Below are positions 12,885 to 21,148 of a DNA stretch of 64,000 nt, piece by piece. Source of the stretch: Bradyrhizobium diazoefficiens (GTDB lineage Bacteria; Pseudomonadota; Alphaproteobacteria; Rhizobiales; Xanthobacteraceae); assembly GCF_018131015.1 (NCBI RefSeq), contig NZ_JAFCJJ010000010.1, positions 124,001-188,000 on the forward strand, written 5' to 3'. Under the pieces are notes generated by a model. The model searched no databases. It was given only the letters and a program-made list of their open reading frames with translations, and had not been told where the DNA came from. Position numbers and translations under genes: made by a program. The first letter of the stretch is position 1; each line of letters starts with the position of its first letter.

Positions 12885-13328
12885 CTACGCCGCGGCCACC
12901 GTCAGATTGGCGCCGTCCACCTGCACCACCTTCACCCGCGTGCCGGCCGGCGTATCCGGCCCCGCGACGCGCCATACGGTGTCGCCGATGCGCACCGTGC
13001 CCGAGCCGTCGATGATGGGCTTCTCCAGCGTGAACTCGCGGCCCAGCAGCGCCTCGGTGCGCCGGTTGAGGAAGGGGCTGGTGTTCGCATCCAGCTTCGG
13101 CCGGGCAAGCCGGCGCCAGACCGGCACGGCCGCGGCTGCGAAGATCGCGAACATCACGAGCTGCATCTGCCAGGCCGGATGCAGGCCGAACGAGATCAGG
13201 CCCACCAGGATCGCGGCGAGCCCAAGCCAGAACAGAAACACGCCCGGCGCCAGCACCTCCAGCGCCATCAGGATGAAGCCGAAGATCAGCCAGTTCCAGG
13301 TGCCGAGCGATACCAACATGTCGGTCAT
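12885..13328 (-). CDS. NfeD-family membrane protein
   Basis: The 147-residue short-type NfeD protein has an N-terminal membrane region of two or three helices (WNWLIFGFILMALEVLAPGVFLFWLGL in part; AAILVGLISFGL; LVMFAIFAAAAVPVW) and a C-terminal OB-fold domain (about residues 80-147, with GREFTLEKPI, GSGTVRIGDTVWRV and TRVKVVQVDG). It follows the SPFH gene by 22 bases; stomatin-type and NfeD proteins are a well known partner pair in membrane microdomains. Start at 13328 is fixed by GGAGG seven bases before it and by the first helix. Confidence 0.92.
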   Translation of the reverse strand: MTDMLVSLGTWNWLIFGFILMALEVLAPGVFLFWLGLAAILVGLISFGLHPAWQMQLVMFAIFAAAAVPVWRRLARPKLDANTSPFLNRRTEALLGREFTLEKPIIDGSGTVRIGDTVWRVAGPDTPAGTRVKVVQVDGANLTVAAA

Positions 13329-13350
13329 GACACGACCTCCATAAATCCCG

Positions 13351-14346
13351 TTACTGCTGCGGCACCGAGGGCGGCGTCGGGCCGGACGCCGGCACCGAGC
13401 CGCGGCGGGCGGCGGCCGCGGCGGACGCCGCACTCTCGCCGAATGTGGCCTTGGCGATCTCGCCGATGCCGGCGAGGGAGCCCAGCAGGCTCACGGCCTC
13501 CACCGGCAGCATGATGATCTTCTGGTTCGGCGCGTCCGCGAACTGGCCGAACGCCTTGATATATTTGTCGGCGATGAAATAGTTTAGTGCGGCGACGTCG
13601 CCCTTGGCGATGGCTTCGGACACGACCTGCGTCGCCTTGGCCTCGGCTGTTGCGAGACGCTCGCGCGCCTCGGCGTCGCGCATGGCGGCCTCGAGGCGGC
13701 CTTCGGCCTGGAGCACCTGCCCCTGCTTGGCGCCTTCGGCGCGCAGGATCTCGGACTGGCGCTGGCCCTCGGCGGCGAGAATGTCGGCGCGCTTGACGCG
13801 CTCGGCCTTCATCTGCCGGCCCATCGCCTCGACGAGATCGGCGGGCGGCACGATGTCCTTGATCTCGATGCGGTTGACCTTGACGCCCCAGGGCGAGACC
13901 GCGGCGTCGACGACGCGCAACAGGCGCTCGTTGATCTCGTCGCGATGCGACAGCACCTGGTCGAGGTCCATCGAGCCCATCACCGAGCGGATGTTGGTCA
14001 TGGTCAGGACCGTGATCGCCTGGGTCAGGTTGGCGACCTCGTAGCTCGCCTTGGCCGCGTCGAACACCTGGAAGAAGGCGACGCCGTCCACCGTCACGGT
14101 GGCGTTGTCCTTGGTAATCACCTCCTGCTCGGGAATGTCGATCACCTGCTCCATCATGTTGATCTTGCGCCCGACGCGATCGAAATAGGGCACGATGAGA
14201 TTGAGCCCGGGGCTCAGCGTCTGGGTATATTTGCCGAACCGCTCGATGGTCCAGTCATAGCCCTGAGGCACCGTCTTCACGCCGGCGATCAAGGTGACGA
14301 TGACGAGCAACACCAGGACAATCGCGAAAATATCGAAACCGCTCAT
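13351..14346 (-). CDS. SPFH/Band 7 (stomatin/QmcA-like) protein
   Basis: This 331-residue protein has an N-terminal membrane anchor (residues about 4-22), then the SPFH domain from about residue 26 (VPQGYDWTIERFGKYTQTLSPG) to about 190, with the strongly conserved VDAAVSPWGVKVNRIEIKDI segment, followed by an Ala/Glu-rich coiled coil (ILAAEGQRQSEILRAEGAKQ) and a short tail. Such proteins oligomerise and organise membrane domains or membrane proteases. The start at 14346 has GGAGGAGAT directly before it. It forms an operon with the nfeD gene downstream. Confidence 0.93.
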   Translation of the reverse strand: MSGFDIFAIVLVLLVIVTLIAGVKTVPQGYDWTIERFGKYTQTLSPGLNLIVPYFDRVGRKINMMEQVIDIPEQEVITKDNATVTVDGVAFFQVFDAAKASYEVANLTQAITVLTMTNIRSVMGSMDLDQVLSHRDEINERLLRVVDAAVSPWGVKVNRIEIKDIVPPADLVEAMGRQMKAERVKRADILAAEGQRQSEILRAEGAKQGQVLQAEGRLEAAMRDAEARERLATAEAKATQVVSEAIAKGDVAALNYFIADKYIKAFGQFADAPNQKIIMLPVEAVSLLGSLAGIGEIAKATFGESAASAAAAARRGSVPASGPTPPSVPQQ

Positions 14347-14603
14347 ATCTCCTCCAAGGCGGGAAACAAGGCAGGAAAAGCCCTTTCCCGCGCTGTCATT
14401 GGTCGGGGTCGCGATCCCCAAGGTTCAGCAGTCGCGAGTAACGTCGGTACAGGCGCAATTGTGCACAAGACGCGCGGCGAGGGAATGGTCACGTTTATGT
14501 ATTTGCGAAGCGCCCTTGAAAGCCTGTGGGCGCAGACCTAGCGGCAAGGTTACCGGATTCGGTCATGACGCACGCCGCGGTCGGCCGCGGCGATCCATCG
14601 GGG

Positions 14604-15641
14604 TCAGATCCAGCCCTGAAGCTCGCGCAGCACCAGCGTTCGGATCACGTCCATGCCGGGCTCGCTGTCGTTGAGGCAGGGAATCGCGGAAAACTGCTCG
14701 CCGCCATTGTGCCGGAAAATCTCGGCGTTCTCCTGCGCGATCTCCTCCAGCGTCTCCAGGCAATCGGCAGCAAAACCCGGCGTCACCACCGCGATGCGGC
14801 GCACGCCCTCCTTCGCCAGGCGCTCCATGGTCTTGTCGGTGTAGGGCTGGAGCCACTCGTCGTTGCCGAAGCGCGACTGGAAGGTCAGCAGCAGCCTGGT
14901 TTCGTCCATGCCGAGGCGGCGGCGCAGCGCCGTGGTCGTGGCGACGCAATGATCCCGATAGGGATCGCCCTTGTCGACATAGGATTTCGGCATGCCGTGG
15001 AACGAGGCGACGATCAGCTCGGGGACGAATGGCAGCGTCGCAAGATGCGTCTCGATCGAGGTCGCGAGCGCCTCGATATAGGCCTCGTCCTCGTAATAAG
15101 GCGGTGTCACCCGCAGCGTCGGCTGCGCGCGCAGGCGGGCGAGGACGCGGAACACCTCGTCGCAGACGGTCGCGGAGGTCGAGGCCGAGTATTGCGGATA
15201 GAGCGGGACTGCGAGGATGCGCTCGCATCCCTTCGCGATCAGCGCGTCGATGCCCGACTGGATCGAGGGATTGCCGTAGCGCATCGCCCACTCCACGACG
15301 ACATGTGCGCGGTCGGCAAGCGCTGTGGCGAGCTTGTCGGCTTTCGAGCGCGTGATGGTCTTCAGCGGCGACTCGTCCCGCTCCTTGTTCCAGATCTTCT
15401 GGTAGTCGAGCGCCTTGGTGCGGGGGCGGCTCCGCAGGATGATGCCGTTCAGCACGAACTGCCAGACCAGGCCCTGGTCCTCGATGACGCGGGGGTCGGA
15501 GAGAAATTCCTTGAGATAGACCCGCACGCCCGGGGCGTCGGCGGTATCGGGCGTACCGAGATTGACCAGCAGCACGCCGACGCGCGGCTGGGACGGCTGC
15601 GCGGCCGATGGCGCGGTCATATTGGGGGCAATCGTCGTCAT
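14604..15641 (-). CDS. hemH: Ferrochelatase
   Basis: HemH (345 residues) inserts ferrous iron into protoporphyrin IX, the last step of protoheme synthesis, at the inner face of the membrane. Family signatures are GVLLVNLGTPD near residue 22, the VVEWAMRYGNPSI segment, PLYPQYSASTSATV, the catalytic His in IVASFHGMPKSYVDKGDPY (about residue 209), LLTFQSRFGNDEWLQPYT, and the Glu-rich helix VTPGFAADCLETLEEIAQEN. The N-terminal extension of about 20 Ala/Pro/Ser residues is variable between species, so an internal ATG could also be used. It is divergent from the MAPEG gene; the gap of 80 bases must hold both promoters. Confidence 0.96.
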   Translation of the reverse strand: MTTIAPNMTAPSAAQPSQPRVGVLLVNLGTPDTADAPGVRVYLKEFLSDPRVIEDQGLVWQFVLNGIILRSRPRTKALDYQKIWNKERDESPLKTITRSKADKLATALADRAHVVVEWAMRYGNPSIQSGIDALIAKGCERILAVPLYPQYSASTSATVCDEVFRVLARLRAQPTLRVTPPYYEDEAYIEALATSIETHLATLPFVPELIVASFHGMPKSYVDKGDPYRDHCVATTTALRRRLGMDETRLLLTFQSRFGNDEWLQPYTDKTMERLAKEGVRRIAVVTPGFAADCLETLEEIAQENAEIFRHNGGEQFSAIPCLNDSEPGMDVIRTLVLRELQGWI

Positions 15642-15721
15642 GGCCCGTGGGTCGCGCGTTGCTCCGAACTTGTCAAGATGAGCCCGGCACCGCTAGGGTC
15701 TGCCCAAGCGGGGGAGGCAGG

Positions 15722-16120
15722 ATGACACTCGCGGAATTGTGCGTGCTTGGCGCGCTGCTGCTCTATCTGGCGACGATCGTGTCGATCAAATGGCTCCGGT
15801 TTCGCGGCTTCGACAACGCCCGGCCGCGCGACCCGGCGTTCTATGGAGACGCCTTCGCGCAGCGCGTGCTCGGCGCGCACCAGAACGGCATCGAGAGCTT
15901 TCCCTTCTTCGCCTTCGCGGTGCTGCTCGCCGAATTCCGGGAATCGCCGCAGCGCCTGGTGGACGAGCTCGCAGTGCTGTTCCTGATCGTGCGGATCGCC
16001 TATGTGCTGACCTATCTCGGCAACCGCCCGACGCTGCGCTCCATCCTCTGGAGCGCCGGCCTTGCGATCAATCTCGGCATCTTCTTCATGCCGGCACTGA
16101 AGCGGTTTCTGCCGGTGTGA
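15722..16120 (+). CDS. MAPEG-family membrane protein
   Basis: The 132-residue protein has four predicted membrane helices and the MAPEG motif region RVLGAHQNGIESFPFFAFAVLLA (conserved Asn, Glu and Pro of the second helix), followed by LIVRIAYVLTYLGNRPTLRSI. Bacterial members are trimeric membrane proteins related to microsomal glutathione transferases; the actual reaction is unknown here. The ATG at 15722 follows GGGGGAGGCAGG. A longer open frame upstream overlaps the hemH promoter region and is not likely to be translated. Confidence 0.88.
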   Translation: MTLAELCVLGALLLYLATIVSIKWLRFRGFDNARPRDPAFYGDAFAQRVLGAHQNGIESFPFFAFAVLLAEFRESPQRLVDELAVLFLIVRIAYVLTYLGNRPTLRSILWSAGLAINLGIFFMPALKRFLPV

Positions 16121-16133
16121 GATTCTCCCGCTA

Positions 16134-16276
16134 TCGTGTCCCGGACGCGCTGCAGCGTGCAACGCTGCGGCGCAGAGCCGGGACCCAGAAGGGCCATGCA
16201 CTCCGCCACTGAAAGATGGGCCCCGGCTCTGCAGCGCACCGTCAAAGAGACGCTGCGCTGCGTCCGGGGCACGAGA
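16134..16276. repeat. Intergenic repeat, GTCCCGGACGCGCTGCAGCG type (copy A)
   Basis: Starts with TCGTGTCCCGGACGCGCTGC and ends with GCGCTGCGTCCGGGGCACGA, its near inverted complement; internal arms AGAGCCGGGACC and GGGCCCCGGCTCT also pair. Four more members lie at 37684, 57532, 58902 and 60267. This copy sits between two convergent genes. Confidence 0.88.
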
Positions 16277-16283
16277 GCCCGGC

Positions 16284-17348
16284 CTAGAAGCACGTCGTCC
16301 GTTCGGCCGCGAGGTAGCCGAACAGCAGGCCCGCGCCGAACAGCAGCACGAGGCCGGCGGCGCCGAACTCGATCCCGCGCATGAACAGCGCGCCGCCGCC
16401 GTCGCGCCCTCCGCTGAGGCGGGCGGCAAGGTCCTTGGCGGAGACCGCGACGACCGCGATGGCCGCCACCGTGATCGCGGTGCCGAGCCCCATCAGCAAG
16501 GTCGCGGCGATGCCGGCCCAGAACAGACCCTGGGCGAGCGCGAAGACCAGGACCAGGATCGCGCCCGAACAGGGGCGGATGCCCACAGTGAGGATCGCGG
16601 CAAAGCCGCGACGCCAGCCGCCGGGACCGGCGAGCTCACCCGGCGCCGGGCCGTGGGAATGGCCGCAATGCTCGTCATGGACGTGATCGTGGTCATGATG
16701 GTCGTGGTCATGATGGTGATGACCGTGATCGTGGTCATGCGGCGCGCCGGCGATCGCAGGCACCGGCCGCTCCGCCTGGAGCGCGCGCATGAAGGCGCCG
16801 CCCTTGACCCAGACCAGGCGCAGGCCGAACAGCGCGATCAGGCCATAGCTCGCGATCTCGATCGCACCTTCCGCCTTGCACATGGTCTTTGCGGTCGCGT
16901 TCAGCGCCCAGGCGCAAATCCCGACGATGAGGATCGCCACCAGCGCCTGCATCAGCGCCGAGGCAAAGGACAGCGCGATGCCGCGCCGCGCGGTCTCGCG
17001 GTTGGCGACGAGGTAGGACGCGATCACCGCCTTGCCGTGGCCGGGGCCCGCGGCATGGAAGACGCCGTAGGCGAAGGAGATCAGAAGCAGCGTCCATACC
17101 GCCGAGCCGTCGGATTTGGCGGCCCGGATGGTCGCCGACATCTGGCGATAGAATTCCGACTGCTTTGCCAGCAGCCAGCCGACGATCCCGCCGGCCTCGG
17201 GCTGGGTTGCTTGAGCCGGGCGCGGCGCGCCAAAGGGGTTTTGCGCGAGGAGATCGTGAAGGGCTGCATCCGCCGCGCCCAGCACGAGGACGAGCGCGGC
17301 GCAGGCGAGCAGCCCGCGGGCGATCGGGGCATGAAGCCGGCCGATCAA
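16284..17348 (-). CDS. NicO/RcnA-type nickel/cobalt transporter
   Basis: The 354-residue membrane protein has six or more hydrophobic segments, the HAAGPGHGKAVIASYLVANRE motif of the NicO family in its second helix region (conserved HX4H-type metal motif), and a His/Asp-rich cytoplasmic or periplasmic loop near residues 205-235 that would bind metal. It ends with FAAILTVGIRPCSGAILVLVFALAQGL and further helices. The best start is TTG at 17348, whose TTGA overlaps the stop codon of the DUF1007 gene by two bases, suggesting translational coupling; no ATG is suitable. NicO proteins move Ni or Co (uptake or efflux); the direction cannot be told from sequence. Confidence 0.85.
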   Translation of the reverse strand: MIGRLHAPIARGLLACAALVLVLGAADAALHDLLAQNPFGAPRPAQATQPEAGGIVGWLLAKQSEFYRQMSATIRAAKSDGSAVWTLLLISFAYGVFHAAGPGHGKAVIASYLVANRETARRGIALSFASALMQALVAILIVGICAWALNATAKTMCKAEGAIEIASYGLIALFGLRLVWVKGGAFMRALQAERPVPAIAGAPHDHDHGHHHHDHDHHDHDHVHDEHCGHSHGPAPGELAGPGGWRRGFAAILTVGIRPCSGAILVLVFALAQGLFWAGIAATLLMGLGTAITVAAIAVVAVSAKDLAARLSGGRDGGGALFMRGIEFGAAGLVLLFGAGLLFGYLAAERTTCF

Positions 17349-17983
17349 GGGCAATCCACCGTGATCTTGTTGGCGAACATCAGGCCGAAATTGGAGTTCT
17401 CGCCATTCATGAAGGTCTGCTCGTTGAGCTTCTGGGCGCTCGCGGTGCCGTCGCTCGGGCGCTCCAGCTTCATCTGGCAGCCGGCGGGGGCGCCGACCAG
17501 CTTGACCGGATTGTCCTTGGCCATCTGGAAGTCGATGAAAAAGGAACGGTCGAACACCTCGAGGACGAGCTGTTTGGGCTTGACCGGGTTCTTCAGCGGC
17601 AGGGTGAAGTGCAGCGTCAGCACGGCGTCCTTGTAGTCCAGGAAATAGTCGACCGGCTCCTGGAAACGCTCCTTCTTGCCGTCGGCGCGCGCGAAGGTGA
17701 AGTAGGCATATTCCTTCAACGACTCGACGTTGGTCTGCGCCAGCGGCACCAGCTCCTCGCTTGTATACGCGCCCTTGGTCTTGCTCTCGAGCCCCTGCAC
17801 CGCATAGCTGGAGAACATGTCGTCGAAGGTCCAGGCGTGGCGAACGCCGGTGATGGTGCCGTCCGCGGCATAGAGCAGTTCGCTGGTCGCGGTGATCCAG
17901 ACATGGGGATGGGCGCGCGCAGCACCCGCAACGAGCGTCATCGCCGCAGCGAGCAGCAAGCCGAACAGAGCGCGCATGCCCAT
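17345..17983 (-). CDS. DUF1007-family periplasmic protein
   Basis: A 212-residue secreted protein with signal peptide (MRALFGLLLAAAMTLVAGAARA) and a mature N-terminus HPHVWI, the hallmark of DUF1007; the exposed HxH could bind a metal ion after cleavage. The domain continues with YAADGTITGVRHAWTFDDMFS and VDYFLDYKDAVLTLHFTLPL. DUF1007 proteins are known to be encoded beside NicO-type transporters and are thought to be their extracytoplasmic partner. The start ATG at 17983 shares a base with the stop of the upstream peptidase gene (TGATG); a second ATG at 17977 gives a similar signal peptide. Confidence 0.88.
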   Translation of the reverse strand: MGMRALFGLLLAAAMTLVAGAARAHPHVWITATSELLYAADGTITGVRHAWTFDDMFSSYAVQGLESKTKGAYTSEELVPLAQTNVESLKEYAYFTFARADGKKERFQEPVDYFLDYKDAVLTLHFTLPLKNPVKPKQLVLEVFDRSFFIDFQMAKDNPVKLVGAPAGCQMKLERPSDGTASAQKLNEQTFMNGENSNFGLMFANKITVDCP

Positions 17984-20064
17984 CAGGCCGCCTTGGCGGC
18001 GTCGAGCAGGCCGCGGCGACGCAGCAGCGCGTCGGGTTCGGGCGGCCGGCCGCGGAAGGCTTCATAGGCGGCCTCCGGATCGACCGATCCGCCGGTCGAG
18101 TAGATGTCGTCGTGGAGGCGCTTGGCCACGGCTGGATCGAAGATGTTGCCGGCCTCCTCGAACGCGCCGAAGGCGTCGGCGTCCATCACCTCCGACCACA
18201 TGTAGCTGTAATAGCCCGCGGCATAATGGTCGCCGGAGAAGATGTGGCCGAACTGGGTCGGCCGGTGGCGCAAGGAGATCTCCTCGGGCATGCCGATCTT
18301 CTCCAGCTCGCGTCTCTCGAAGGCGCGGACATCCTGCGCGGCTGCGGCCGGCTGGGTGTGGAACTCAAGGTCGACCAGCGCCGAGGAGACGAACTCGACG
18401 GTGGCAAAGCCCTGGTTGAACTTTCGCGCGGCGAGGAAGCGTTTCAGCAAATCGTCCGGCAGCGGCTCGCCGGTCTGGTAGTGGCGGGCGAACTGCTGCA
18501 GCACCTCGGGCCGCTCCTGCCAGTGCTCGTAGAGCTGGGACGGCAGCTCGACGAAGTCGGTGAACACGGAGGTGCCCGACAGCGACGGATAGGTCACGTT
18601 GGAGAGCATGCCGTGCAGGCCGTGGCCGAACTCGTGGAACAGGGTACGGGCATCGTCCGGCGACAGCAGCGAGGGCTCGCCGCCTGCACCCTTGGCGAAG
18701 TTGCAGACATTGATGACGAGCGGCGCGATCTCGCCGTCGAGCTTCTGCTGGTCACGCAGCGAGGCCATCCAGGCGCCGGAGCGTTTTGACGGCCGGGCGT
18801 AGTAGTCGCCGTAGAACAGCGCCTTGTGCTTGCCGTCCGGTCCCTTCACCTCCCACACCCGGACGTCCGGATGCCAGGCCGGAACGTCCTTGCGCTCCGC
18901 GAAGGTGATGCCGAACAAGCGGGTGGCGCAGTCGAAGGCCGCAGCAATCATGTGATCGAGCGTCAGATACGGCTTGATCGCGGCGTCGTCGAAATTGGCG
19001 CGCTGCAGGCGGAGCTTTTCGGCGTAGAAGCGCCAGTCCCAGGGCGCGAGCTTGAAATTGCCGCCCTCGGCCGTGATCAGCGCCTGCATCTCGTCGCGAT
19101 CGGCAAGCGCCCGCGCGCGGGCCGGCTTCCAGACCCGCTCCAGCAGGCCCCGGACTGCATCCGGCGTCTTGGCCATGGAATCCTCCAGCCGGTAGGCGGC
19201 GAAGGTCGGGTAGCCCAGCAGGTTCGCGCTCTCCTCGCGCAGCTTCAGGATCTCGACGATGGTCGTGTTGTTGTCGTTGGCATTGCCGTTGTCGCCGCGG
19301 GCCGTGAAGGCCTTGTAGACCTTCTCGCGCAGGTCGCGCCGCGCCGAGCTCTTCAGGAACGGCTCGACCGAGGAGCGCGACAGCGTGACGATGGCCTTGC
19401 CTGCCATGCCGCGCTCTTCCGCCGCAGCCTTGGCGGCCGCCACGAAGCTCTCCGGCAGGCCCTGGCGATCGGCCTCGCCAAGCTCCATGAACCATTCCTG
19501 CTCGTCGCCGAGCAGATGGTGGCTGAAGCCGGTGCCGAGCTGGGCGAGCTTTTCGTTGATCTCGGCCATCCGCGTCTTGGCCTCCTCGGAGAGGCCGGCG
19601 CCGGAGCGGTGGAAGCGGGTGTAGGTGCGCTCCAGCAGGCGAAGCTGCTCCGGGCTGAGACCGAGACTGGTGCGGCTCTCGTGCAGCCTGGCGATGCGGC
19701 CAAACAGCACGGCATTCATCATGATCGGATTCCAGTGCCGCGCCATCCGCAAGGAGACCTCCTTGTCGATCTCCAGGATGGCCGGGCTCGAATGCGCCGA
19801 GACGAGGTCATAGAAGACGGCGGCGACCTTGGTCAGCAGCTTGCCGGAGCGCTCCAGCGCCGTGACGGTGTTGGCGAAGTCCGGCGCGGCCGGGTCGTTG
19901 GTGATCGCCGCGATCTCCGCGGAATGGTCGGCGAAGGCCCGCTCGAAGGCCGGCAGGAAGTGCTCGGGCCTGATCTCGTCGAAGGGCGGGGTCGCAAACG
20001 GCGTCACCCAGGCCTTCAGCAGCGGGTTGGTCTCCGAGTCCGTAGTCTGACGGGGTTCTGACAT
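17983..20064 (-). CDS. M3-family metallopeptidase (oligopeptidase A / dipeptidyl carboxypeptidase type)
   Basis: At 693 residues this is a full-length M3 zinc peptidase that degrades short peptides in the cytoplasm. The zinc motif is H477-E-F-G-H481 in LFHEFGHGLHGML, with the third ligand expected in the downstream FTDFVELPSQLYEHW region (Glu of DFVELPSQ). The C-terminal DHYAAGYYSYMWSEVMDADAF is the family's substrate-binding Tyr/His region. No signal peptide is present. It is the first gene of an operon with DUF1007 and NicO, joined by a TGATG overlap; the physiological link between a peptidase and metal transport is not obvious and may just be transcription economy. prlC and dcp are both close family names. 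Confidence 0.92.
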   Translation of the reverse strand: MSEPRQTTDSETNPLLKAWVTPFATPPFDEIRPEHFLPAFERAFADHSAEIAAITNDPAAPDFANTVTALERSGKLLTKVAAVFYDLVSAHSSPAILEIDKEVSLRMARHWNPIMMNAVLFGRIARLHESRTSLGLSPEQLRLLERTYTRFHRSGAGLSEEAKTRMAEINEKLAQLGTGFSHHLLGDEQEWFMELGEADRQGLPESFVAAAKAAAEERGMAGKAIVTLSRSSVEPFLKSSARRDLREKVYKAFTARGDNGNANDNNTTIVEILKLREESANLLGYPTFAAYRLEDSMAKTPDAVRGLLERVWKPARARALADRDEMQALITAEGGNFKLAPWDWRFYAEKLRLQRANFDDAAIKPYLTLDHMIAAAFDCATRLFGITFAERKDVPAWHPDVRVWEVKGPDGKHKALFYGDYYARPSKRSGAWMASLRDQQKLDGEIAPLVINVCNFAKGAGGEPSLLSPDDARTLFHEFGHGLHGMLSNVTYPSLSGTSVFTDFVELPSQLYEHWQERPEVLQQFARHYQTGEPLPDDLLKRFLAARKFNQGFATVEFVSSALVDLEFHTQPAAAAQDVRAFERRELEKIGMPEEISLRHRPTQFGHIFSGDHYAAGYYSYMWSEVMDADAFGAFEEAGNIFDPAVAKRLHDDIYSTGGSVDPEAAYEAFRGRPPEPDALLRRRGLLDAAKAA

Positions 20065-20219
20065 CGCGCGTTCCGATTTCTAAAGAGATTTGCCGATTTC
20101 TGAGGAGATTTGTTGGGGCCAGCTATAGCACGCGATGGGGCTTTTTTGGGCCATTTGGCCTTGCTCCCGCCCGGCTTTTCGGGGAGATTGCGGCCCTCGA
20201 AGCCACGGACCATGAGCCC

Positions 20220-20474
20220 ATGAACGCGCCTGCCTCCTCCTCCCGCCAGATCGTCTGGCCGAGCGTCATCACCGTCATCAGCGCCGCCATCCTGATCGGC
20301 GCCGAGGTGTTCGGCGCAGCGTTTGCCGGCGGCTGGGCGCTCGCGATCCTGTTCGGCCTCGGCGATCAGGGCACGCACATCCTGCAGGCCGTGCTGTTCA
20401 CGCTCGGCGTGCTGGTGATGACCGCCTTCATCCGCGCGGCTCAACGCGTCGAGCCCTTCACGAAGCGCGGCTGA
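20220..20474 (+). CDS. Small two-helix membrane protein, unknown function
   Basis: 84 residues with two clear hydrophobic stretches (VITVISAAILIGAEVFGAAF and HILQAVLFTLGVLVMTAFI) and a positively charged tail (RAAQRVEPFTKRG), so the C-terminus is probably cytoplasmic. Similar small proteins are found next to M3 peptidase genes in Bradyrhizobium. It is divergent from the peptidase gene. The ribosome site is weak. No function can be assigned. Confidence 0.7.
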   Translation: MNAPASSSRQIVWPSVITVISAAILIGAEVFGAAFAGGWALAILFGLGDQGTHILQAVLFTLGVLVMTAFIRAAQRVEPFTKRG

Positions 20475-20589
20475 CGCGCGCACGCGCGCGCGACGCTTGA
20501 AAACTTAACGCACGTTCATCTTCCGCGTCGCTCGCGCAACACTGCGCAAGCAGATGTTAGGCAATTCTGTTCTCAGCCTAAAAAAAATC

Positions 20590-20618
20590 TTGCGAAGCAG
20601 TTCCAAAACGCTTATGTG
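20590..20618 (+). promoter_or_regulatory. Possible sigma-70 promoter of the ornithine decarboxylase transcript
   Basis: TTGCGA (20590-20595) and TATGTG (20613-20618) are separated by 17 bases in a comparatively AT-rich stretch that begins with a run of eight A. The predicted start near 20625 lies just before the structured leader. The boxes are imperfect, so this is a modest call. Confidence 0.4.
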
Positions 20619-20639
20619 CGGAATTGCCCAATTTCGCAC

Positions 20640-20960
20640 GTGCCTGTGGTCGTGTGTCAGTCGGTAGGTATCCGGACAAGAGGCCGGACAGCCGCCAAGG
20701 GGTGAAGAAGCCGAGGGGCTCTTCGGAAGTGCGGAAGTCGGAAGACCGAAGTCTCAGGACCAGGTCTGAAGGCGACAGCAAACCCGGAGCGTCCAGCATC
20801 TCTCTCAAAGAGATGCCCTGTCGAAGGTGACTTCGCTCTTTGCAACCGTGACTGGCAGCCGGAGGCGAACCGGCGCACCCCGCTCTCAACGGGGGACGCG
20901 ACTTAAAGCAACGACGGATCGGGCTTTTTTGGTCTCTACCGGCATTCCAACGCCGGCCCG
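20640..20960 (+). promoter_or_regulatory. Long structured leader RNA, probable speF motif
   Basis: The 530-base untranslated stretch before the decarboxylase contains a dense series of hairpins: TCCGG/CCGGA (20671-20688), CGACAG/CTGTCG (20773-20778 with 20818-20823) enclosing GCATCTCT/AGAGATGC (20796-20816), GCCGG/CCGGC (20858-20874), CCCCG/CGGGG (20878-20894), and CCGGC/GCCGG (20939-20956). A T-run follows GATCGGGC at 20935. A conserved cis-acting RNA named speF is known upstream of ornithine decarboxylase genes in Rhizobiales, and position, length and orientation fit. I could not compare it with the actual covariance model. Confidence 0.6.
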
Positions 20961-21148
20961 GGCTACTGAAAAGGCTTGTCCTTCATTGCCAGGTGAGCGG
21001 GCGGGAAACTCTCCCAACCAATCCACGGCAGCACAGTCTGGTTTGAGTCTTTTGGCCTCGACGCGCCTCCATCGCGCGATGTGGCCGGAACGCTCTTATC
21101 CGACGTCACGTTGATGCGGTCCTGTCGCTAGGGCCGTTGGAGAGTGCC

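Noticed and set aside
20578..20889. Minus-strand frame of 103 codons in the ornithine decarboxylase leader
   Set aside because: It lies fully on the opposite strand of a structured leader; Ser/Arg-rich, without ribosome site. Such frames are common false genes over structured RNA.
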